The translations under genes and the position numbers were made by a program. Positions 58,152 to 64,000 of a stretch of DNA of 64,000 nt are shown here, piece by piece. The notes beneath the pieces were generated by a model. That model worked only from the letters and a program-made list of their open reading frames with translations, was not told the DNA's origin and made no database searches. Source of the stretch: JAZKFT01 sp039925965 (GTDB lineage: Bacteria; Bacteroidota; Bacteroidia; Chitinophagales; Chitinophagaceae). Positions within the stretch are counted from its first letter, which is position 1; each line of letters opens with the position of its first letter. The DNA is taken from positions 1-64,000 of the forward strand of contig JBDSXW010000127.1 of the NCBI GenBank assembly GCA_039925965.1, given 5' to 3'.

Positions 58152-58509
58152 CACTGCGAAATGGGTTAATTACAGATTTCATTACCGTCGACTATGCTGC
58201 TGCTATTAGTCCAATTAGCTACCAGGCGAGCTCAACAAGGCATTCTGGGTTCAGGCTTGGCAATTTCGGTTTTCGCCATCACAGGCTCTCTAGATCCAGG
58301 TTTGGTAACTTCTATAATTCTTAAAAAATCAGGGCGGCGTGATATAAAAACTATAATCTGCAAAAAAATCAGTAACGGTATCGAATTTTGCGAATCAACA
58401 ATAAAGAAATGTTGACGAATATTATGTTGCGCGATTTTTTTCTGTTGACAATTCAACCTAACCAATTTAATTTTACCTCTGGTTTTTCATAGAATATTGG
58501 ATTTAAAAC

Positions 58510-58535
58510 GGGCCAGGATTTTTATCCAGGCCCTT
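58510..58535. terminator. Bidirectional hairpin terminator
   Basis: GGGCCAGGAT and ATCCAGGCCC pair with one A-A mismatch around TTTT, with TTTTT on the plus-strand side and GTTTT on the minus side. It directly follows the minus-strand VOC gene and could also stop transcription from the left. Confidence 0.7.
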
Positions 58536-58539
58536 TTTA

Positions 58540-59067
58540 TTATTTGGTTGTCTTAACGCCCATTTTCTCACCGAGCTTTTCATATTCGATATCGTTTGGC
58601 TCCCACAATTCGAGCTTGTTGCCTTCCATATCCATTATATGAACAAATTTGCCGTAGTCAGCGGTTACGATACTGTCTGCTATTGTAACATTTTCTTTTT
58701 TTAGCTGGTCCACAAGCCAGTCCAGGTTCTCCACCCTGTAGTTGATCATATAGTCTTTTGCAGAAGGTTCAAAATATTTTGTTTTTTCGTTGAATGGACT
58801 CCATTGCGTAAATCCTTTTTTTGACGTGTCTGCACCTTGCCGCCATTCAAAAACTGCCCCGTATGCGTTGGTATTTAAACCAAGATGTTCCTTATACCAT
58901 TCCCTCATTTTCTTAGGGTCTTTACACTTGAAAAAGATGCCACCAATGCCCGTAGCCCGTTTAGCGGTCGAGGGGTCGTCTGGAACGTTTGTGATGAGTG
59001 ATTTGAAAGCAAAACCAAGCCCGAATGTGGTGATCAGAAGGAAAGTAATGAGAATTCTTTTTTTCAT
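58540..59067 (-). CDS. Exported VOC (glyoxalase-like) family protein
   Basis: A 175-residue protein with one vicinal-oxygen-chelate domain at about 40-160: GIGGIFFKCKDPKKMREWYKEHLGL opens the beta-alpha-beta unit, and FVHIMDMEGNKLELWEPND closes it with a metal-ligand glutamate. Unusually it begins with a signal peptide or membrane anchor (MKKRILITFLLITTFGLGFAF), whereas most VOC proteins are cytoplasmic. The final WEPNDIEYEKLGEKM is common in Bacteroidota members. Possible roles are dioxygenase, isomerase or drug-binding activity; none can be chosen. Confidence 0.85.
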   Translation of the reverse strand: MKKRILITFLLITTFGLGFAFKSLITNVPDDPSTAKRATGIGGIFFKCKDPKKMREWYKEHLGLNTNAYGAVFEWRQGADTSKKGFTQWSPFNEKTKYFEPSAKDYMINYRVENLDWLVDQLKKENVTIADSIVTADYGKFVHIMDMEGNKLELWEPNDIEYEKLGEKMGVKTTK

Positions 59068-59138
59068 AGTGATAAGGTTAAAAATGATGAAGTGTTGCTT
59101 TATGTTTACTCCTTAATTCAGGTCACTTTTGTAATTGT

Positions 59139-59516
59139 TTAGTGCCGGGTCTTATACATTTTAATCTTGCCCATTCTAAGTCCAAATGTCGCAATCATTT
59201 TTTCTCCGGTAGATAGTGGTTGGAGATTGTTGTTTAAATATTTTATCGTACAAACCATCATTCCGATTGTTCTCTGCAAGAGTAAAATGGTCAGTAGTCT
59301 ATAAGTCATAAACCAGGTAAATACTACGATGTAATTTGAGACAGGTTCGTTTCTTACAATTAAATACAGTATTTCGTCCGGACCAGTTAAGTAAAAAATC
59401 ACAAGGGATCCTATTTCCAGAATAGCGTCGATAATTTGGGATAATATTTTTTGAAGGTAGGACGCTTCAATTTCGGAAGCTTGTATATCTGCCAGAAAAT
59501 TTTCTTGCATTTCCAT
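59139..59516 (-). CDS. RDD family membrane protein
   Basis: A 125-residue protein with an N-terminal helical segment and two or three hydrophobic segments (ILEIGSLVIFYLTG, SNYIVVFTWFMTYRLLTILLL). The stretch QRTIGMMVCTIKYLN followed by LQPLSTGEKMIATFGLR corresponds to the conserved RDD-domain core (GKTPGKR-type then a Leu-Ser-x-x-x-A region). RDD proteins are small inner-membrane proteins of unknown or ion-antiport function. The gene lies 71 bases upstream of the exported VOC gene on the same strand, so co-transcription is possible. Confidence 0.65.
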   Translation of the reverse strand: MEMQENFLADIQASEIEASYLQKILSQIIDAILEIGSLVIFYLTGPDEILYLIVRNEPVSNYIVVFTWFMTYRLLTILLLQRTIGMMVCTIKYLNNNLQPLSTGEKMIATFGLRMGKIKMYKTRH

Positions 59517-60084
59517 GTTTTGCTGTTTTTAGTGTAGGCGTCAACAAGGGATTTAATCATTTTTCCCTACCGAAACCTGTATCTGGCTTTTAGCCGAATA
59601 GTCTCAGCGTAATTCCTTTTCGTTGATCCGGTTAAATGCCAGGTTCCCCACTCCTGAAATGATCATTTGGGAAATCCGCAATCTAATTCAAAAAAGTTGG
59701 TTTCTAAGCTTGTGCCGCATTGTGTTTAGAATAGTAATTGGCGATCGTCTTACGACCTTGAATTGCGTCAATCTCCAATGTGAATGTCACCTCATACTGG
59801 CTGTTGCACTGTATTACTATTTTTACCAGGTTTCCACAAATAGCCCAAAGGACTGAAAATTGGTATCTGTTTTTTTGCTCATTTAGGTGCGATTCCTGGT
59901 AAGGATCCAAACAGCAAAGCAGAAATTTTAGTCGGTGCTCCCTGTCGCAACTGCTAACCAGGCAAATTTATTCCAGCCAATAAATCGGGGGAGAAAGGTC
60001 CCCAAAACTTGCTTAGGGCGTATCTTCGGGCTATTTATTGGCGGAGAAATTACAATTTGCATAGTATTTGCTTATAACGGTAAT
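59517..60084. other. Intergenic stretch without recognised features
   Basis: Short frames on both strands (59623-59856 plus, 59704-59910 minus) have no recognisable motif. The frame of the following gene runs back to 59935 but that extension lacks protein character. I see no repeat, hairpin or RNA gene. Confidence 0.5.
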
Positions 60085-60384
60085 ATGACATTCAACAAAG
60101 TGGACCTGGTTTATACCGACTATAGGTGGACAGAATATGACACCGATGATCCAAAAATATCGGGCGACATAGATAGTGCTACTTTTTGCAGGCAGGAAGG
60201 GTTTGAAATACTTTATTTTATTAATGCCTGTGCTACCAAATGGCATTGGTTGGTGTTTAAAAAGAAGCTGTGTCAAAAGTTGGAAAAAGCCCTGCGGCAG
60301 CGGATTCCACCATACCTCAAGACCCAGGTAGAGGTAAAGGAATGGTTTGAGGAATACCATCATTCATTCTGGTCGAAAATGTAG
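60085..60384 (+). CDS. Small conserved hypothetical protein
   Basis: A 99-residue soluble protein starting MTFNKVDLVYTDYRW. The start at ATG 60085 is preferred because the longer frame (from 59935) adds a Cys- and Ile-rich region unlike the rest. Visible pattern: DYRWTEYDTDDPKISGDIDS, EGFEILYFINAC, then a Lys-rich helix (FKKKLCQKLEKALRQRI) and EEYHHSFWSKM. Similar short proteins occur in other Bacteroidota as hypothetical proteins, from memory. No function assignable. It converges on the CheB-CheR fusion gene. Confidence 0.7.
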   Translation: MTFNKVDLVYTDYRWTEYDTDDPKISGDIDSATFCRQEGFEILYFINACATKWHWLVFKKKLCQKLEKALRQRIPPYLKTQVEVKEWFEEYHHSFWSKM

Positions 60385-60506
60385 CGTTGCCGCCGCTGCA
60401 TGCAATCGTTACGGGTTGCTGTTGCTACCAATGGCCAATCTTTGCCTGGTGAACACTCGCATCAGAATCATTATTCCAAAATAATATTTTTAAGGCAAGG
60501 TGTGCT

Positions 60507-63500
60507 CTAGGTTTTCAACGTACTGGCAACCGGAAGGGTAAATGTAAAAGTAGACCCTTTCCCCTTTTCGCTTTCTATAGTGATTGTGCCATTATGCCGT
60601 TCCACTATTGTATTGACAATAAACAATCCAATGCCAAAACCAGAATAGGTTTGCTCCAGTTTCCCCTCTACCCGGTAGAAGCGTTCAAATATTTTCGTAT
60701 GCTCTTTTTTATCGATACCAATACCAAAATCTCTTATACTTATGGCTACCATTTTATCCCCGTGTTTCTTTATCCATATTTCTATTTTATCCTGGTCTGT
60801 AGAGTATTTTATGGCATTGTTCACAAGGTTCACTATTACCTGCTCTATCCTGCTGGGATCGATATTTACCTGGCAACTAAACTGCGAAAACACTTCAATT
60901 GTATGCTTGCTATTGGTTTGGCGGATATCTTCCACTGTTTCCAACACGAGGTCGTTGATGCTCACCCTTGAATATTTCAATTCCAGGCGATCTGCCTCAA
61001 TTCTCGAAAGGTCCAGCATTTCTGTTATGAGCCGGGTTAAACGCATCACAAGGTTGTCTATTCGCACCAGCGAAGATTTTAACAGCTCAGGATATTGATA
61101 ATCCTTGTCTTGATTAAGCATCATTAATAGCAGCTGCGCATATCCTTTTATAGAAGTAACAGGCGTTTTCAGTTCGTGGCTTACCATTTTTATAAAGTCT
61201 GCTTTGCGACTTTCTTCTTCTTTGATCGTCTGGATATCGGTATTGGATCCGATCCAGGTGGTTGTTACTCCATCGGTATCTTTTTGTGCCGTGGCCCTGC
61301 TTAAATGCCACCTGTAGGCACCATCGTACCTTAAAAACCGGTGTTCTGCTTCATAATTCTGGCCAGATTCAATGGCGGCCCGGTAGACATTATTGGTTTC
61401 CTCAAGGTCGTCCGGGTGTACGATATTTTCCCATCCCCGGTCTTTGATCTCATCAAAAGTCAATCCTACATAATCAAGCCATATTTTATTATAATATTTT
61501 ATTTGCCCCGTTTCATCGGCTGTAAACACTTTCTGCGGCATGGAGTCTGCGATAAAATGGAAGCGTTTGTCTATTTGCCGCTGATCATCTTCCGCCTTCT
61601 TTTGGTCCGTTATATCTTCTATAGCGAGTAATATTAGCTTTTCAGAAATGCTGCCTTTGAGCAGTTCTGTTCCGTTGAACAGCATCACCCTTCTACCAAC
61701 ATGCGGAAAGCTGTGGATTATCTCAAAGCCCGCGAAGAAAGATTTTGCGGGTAATACCTTCTCAAGCAGCGGTCTTAATTCCGGCATATCCCATTGGCCG
61801 TTGCCAATATCGTAAATTAGCCTTCCCTCCGTTTCAAATTCGTCTACCCTAAATGTTTTATAAAAGGAATTATTAGCCGTTTTTACCCGTAAATTCCTGT
61901 CGAGTACCAGCAGGGGTGTTCTTATGGTGGCTACAATTGCTTCGGAATAATCACGGGCTTCTGTAACAAGTTCATTCAGGTTAATCATTTCCTGGTTTAC
62001 CACCAGCAACTCTTCATTGGTGCTCTGCAATTCTTCTTTATTGGTTTCCAGTTCTTCGTTCAGGCTTTGTAATTCTTCACTTCCGCTAAGCAGGTCTTCG
62101 TTATCGCTCTGTAGTTCTTTATTCACTGCATCCTGGTCTTCGGTAATGATTTGCATATCCAGCCTTGTTTGAGCCAGTTCCTGCTCTAGCTGAGCGATGC
62201 GCAGGTCTTTGTCATCTTTTCTGACCTTTAATTTTCCTATGCCACTTAGTTCGTTTGTGCCATCTGCGGTAGCGTGCTGCTGAAATAATATCAGGTAGTA
62301 GGGTTCTATGCTATTCGGTAGTGGGATTGCCTCAATGGAAATATCATGTTGTATGCCATTTACAAGGATGGGTACCTGATTTTTAACAATCGTTGTTTTC
62401 TCCTTTTTTGCCTTACGCACAATATTACGCAACTCAAATCCCAGACCGCTCCGTGCCATTTTTATTAAATTATGACTTGGCTTGCCTGGTAGTTGTTCTA
62501 AATAAATGGTTGTGTTGCCGCGAAAATGAACAATTTCCAAATTGTCGTTTACAATTACTCCTGGCGGACTGTATTTGGTCAATATGATATCATCAGCAAT
62601 TTTTTGAAAATCGGCACGACTGCTTTCGTAGCGGTTATTCTGATTGGGTGTGTTAAGCCGTTCCTCCGTTCGGTGGCTGGCGATTTGCATAAATGTGCTG
62701 GGGACATCTTTACGTAAGAAAAGTTTTTCATTCTTTAAAGCGCTGCCAAAAAGATCCGCCACATTATTGATGGATTCAGATTTTCCCAACAATAAAAACC
62801 CGTTTGATTTCAGCGCATAATGAAAAGTCGTCAATACCCTTTTCTGGAGATAAGGGTCCATGTAAATCAATGCGTTACGGCAGCTGATAAAATCCATTTT
62901 TCCAAAAGGGGGATCCGTTAAAAAATTATGTACCGCAAATACGCACTGCTCCCGGATGAATTTGTTAAGGTGGTAACTGCCATTTAATTTGGTAAAGCAA
63001 TCAGTGAGCCGTTGTGGCGAAACACCTTCCACTTCTGCTTTAGAATAGATTCCGCTACGTGCTTTTGTAACGGCGGGCTCGCTGATGTCGGAGGCAAATA
63101 TTTGTACCCGATGATGATTGTTGACTAAAAATTCTTTGAGGCAAATAGCAATAGAATAAGCCTCCTGGCCGGTGCTGCAGCCTGCCACCCATACCCGTAT
63201 AGGCTCCCCTGCAGTTTTATTCTTTATAATCTGTGGAAAGATTTTTTCGCATAAGTTCTCGAAGGTTTTTGCATCGCGGAAAAATGCCGTTACGGGAATC
63301 AGGAGATCCTGGTACAACAAGTCCTGTTCGTCTGGATTGTCTCTCAGGAATGCGAGGTAGGTCAAGGGCGTATTCATTTTATTGACGGCCATTCTTCGTG
63401 TGATTCTGCGGCGGATGGTAGCTTGTTTATAATAGGTAAAATCAGTACCCTTACGAATTCGGAGCAGCGACAATATTTGCCTGAGAACTGCGATATCCTG

Positions 63501-64000
63501 CTGTGCAACGCTTTCGTTATCGGTACCATCCTGTTTGTTCTTCTCCTGGATATCGATTATTTTTTGGGGTATCTGCTCAGGTGGTAAAATATAGTCTGCC
63601 ACGCCCGCTTTTACGGCACTGTGGGGCATGCCAGGATATAAGGCGGTTGCTTCTTCCTGTGCAAAAGTGAGCCCGCCATTTTCTTTGATAAATCCTAGGC
63701 CGGCCGTTCCATCGGAACCGGTTCCGGATAATACCACGCCAATGGCATGCGATTGGTGTACTTCTGCCAGGGATCTGAAAAAAAGATCGATAGGCAAATT
63801 TCGGATTGTTCTATCGCCTTTAAGTCTGGGACTTAGTTCGAGCACACCGTCATTGGCCAGTAACATTTTATTACTTGGTATAATGTAAATATGGTTGGGT
63901 TCCACTTTGATATCATCCGATATTTCATGTACGGGAATACTGGTAACTTTTTGCAGCAGTTGGGTAAGCAGGCTATCGTGGTTGGGGTCCAGATGCTGCA
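60507..64000 (-). CDS. CheB-CheR-PAS-histidine kinase fusion (5' end outside window)
   Basis: Only the C-terminal 1164 codons are visible; the frame is open to base 64000 (first residues QHLDPNHDS). The CheB methylesterase lies at 64000-63560, with the catalytic His in QHLDPNH and Asp in SGTGSDG; the GASAGG serine lies beyond the window. CheR methyltransferase follows at about 63480-62680, with SAM motif VAGCSTGQEAYS and the typical DPPFGKMDFISCRNALIYM. A heptad coiled coil of repeated EELQS and EELE words lies at about 62200-61970, then two PAS domains (61960-61215), HisKA with SHELKTPVTS (about 61180) and an ATPase with DFGIGID and GFGIGLF. The stop is 60507. Chemosensory methylation and kinase signalling are fused in one protein; no chemoreceptor is nearby. 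Confidence 0.93.
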   Translation of the reverse strand, partial: QHLDPNHDSLLTQLLQKVTSIPVHEISDDIKVEPNHIYIIPSNKMLLANDGVLELSPRLKGDRTIRNLPIDLFFRSLAEVHQSHAIGVVLSGTGSDGTAGLGFIKENGGLTFAQEEATALYPGMPHSAVKAGVADYILPPEQIPQKIIDIQEKNKQDGTDNESVAQQDIAVLRQILSLLRIRKGTDFTYYKQATIRRRITRRMAVNKMNTPLTYLAFLRDNPDEQDLLYQDLLIPVTAFFRDAKTFENLCEKIFPQIIKNKTAGEPIRVWVAGCSTGQEAYSIAICLKEFLVNNHHRVQIFASDISEPAVTKARSGIYSKAEVEGVSPQRLTDCFTKLNGSYHLNKFIREQCVFAVHNFLTDPPFGKMDFISCRNALIYMDPYLQKRVLTTFHYALKSNGFLLLGKSESINNVADLFGSALKNEKLFLRKDVPSTFMQIASHRTEERLNTPNQNNRYESSRADFQKIADDIILTKYSPPGVIVNDNLEIVHFRGNTTIYLEQLPGKPSHNLIKMARSGLGFELRNIVRKAKKEKTTIVKNQVPILVNGIQHDISIEAIPLPNSIEPYYLILFQQHATADGTNELSGIGKLKVRKDDKDLRIAQLEQELAQTRLDMQIITEDQDAVNKELQSDNEDLLSGSEELQSLNEELETNKEELQSTNEELLVVNQEMINLNELVTEARDYSEAIVATIRTPLLVLDRNLRVKTANNSFYKTFRVDEFETEGRLIYDIGNGQWDMPELRPLLEKVLPAKSFFAGFEIIHSFPHVGRRVMLFNGTELLKGSISEKLILLAIEDITDQKKAEDDQRQIDKRFHFIADSMPQKVFTADETGQIKYYNKIWLDYVGLTFDEIKDRGWENIVHPDDLEETNNVYRAAIESGQNYEAEHRFLRYDGAYRWHLSRATAQKDTDGVTTTWIGSNTDIQTIKEEESRKADFIKMVSHELKTPVTSIKGYAQLLLMMLNQDKDYQYPELLKSSLVRIDNLVMRLTRLITEMLDLSRIEADRLELKYSRVSINDLVLETVEDIRQTNSKHTIEVFSQFSCQVNIDPSRIEQVIVNLVNNAIKYSTDQDKIEIWIKKHGDKMVAISIRDFGIGIDKKEHTKIFERFYRVEGKLEQTYSGFGIGLFIVNTIVERHNGTITIESEKGKGSTFTFTLPVASTLKT

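Larger units (their letters stand above)
57842..58539. other. Long intergenic stretch, possible gene remnant
   Basis: Nearly 700 bases without a clear gene. It contains a 40-codon ORF with a signal-peptide-like start (58029-58151), followed in another frame by an open run of about 60 codons (from about 58144, YVTLRNGLITDF, ending SRFGNFYNS), possibly one small secreted gene split by a frameshift. The terminator at 58510-58535 closes the stretch. Confidence 0.4.

Noticed and set aside
58194..58415. A 73-codon plus-strand ORF
   Set aside because: Composition is not protein-like (long Lys/Ile tail over AT-rich DNA) and another frame in the same stretch looks better.
1..64000. tRNA, rRNA, insertion sequence or prophage genes
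   Set aside because: Reading both strands I found no T-loop/acceptor pattern in intergenic DNA, no transposase or integrase motif and no phage protein.

Overview
The window reads as chromosomal DNA of a Bacteroidota bacterium, most likely of the Chitinophagaceae or a close relative. The evidence is two giant proteins ending in the gliding-motility/type IX secretion (CHU_C) C-terminal domain, a PorP/SprF protein, a PorE-like TPR/PD40/OmpA protein, a SusC-like outer-membrane barrel, an Lgt with the Bacteroidota-type GRIGCQVSGDGDWG signature, and TAnnTTTG-type promoter boxes. I saw no rRNA, tRNA, CRISPR array, insertion sequence or prophage. The genus assignment is inference.

Layout. 0.2-6.4 kb: a secreted DUF885 metallopeptidase, then a multi-PAS histidine kinase coupled to a stand-alone receiver. 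6.5-18.8 kb (mostly minus strand): a Kup potassium transporter, an NAD-binding oxidoreductase, a small membrane protein, a secreted sialate O-acetylesterase, an acidic disordered protein, a two-part FAD/Fe-S dehydrogenase, a lipoprotein, a secreted unknown protein and an Hsp20 chaperone. 19.1-24.4 kb: a bacilliredoxin, Lgt, an unknown secreted protein and an outer-membrane barrel protein.

25.0-45.9 kb is the dominant block: a 4001-residue and a 1813-residue secreted repeat protein, followed by PorP/SprF and a PorE-like protein. The two giants share an IgGFc-binding-like region and CHU_C tails, so they are probably cell-surface adhesins exported by the type IX system, with the last two genes supplying attachment or secretion partners. 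Both giants show recent internal duplication: exact 822-bp tandem units in the first, and a ~1.28-kb five-module cassette duplicated in the second.

46.3-48.2 kb: a KaiB-like gene broken by a deletion/frameshift, overlapping a PAS histidine kinase. 48.6-52.4 kb: a DUF2339/DUF3999 membrane pair. 52.8-55.2 kb: two unknown genes and yajQ, bracketed by oppositely oriented arrays of the same 7-bp repeat. 55.4-60.4 kb: a PAP2 phosphatase, a secreted NPP-type phosphodiesterase, a secreted VOC protein, an RDD protein and a small unknown. The window closes inside a CheB-CheR-PAS-histidine kinase fusion whose start lies beyond base 64000.

Regulatory signals worth attention lie between hsp20 and the bacilliredoxin gene: a sigma-54-like promoter with two matching inverted-repeat sites upstream. 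Three large sensor kinases with closely similar HisKA regions in 64 kb suggest a signalling-rich, environmentally versatile lifestyle.
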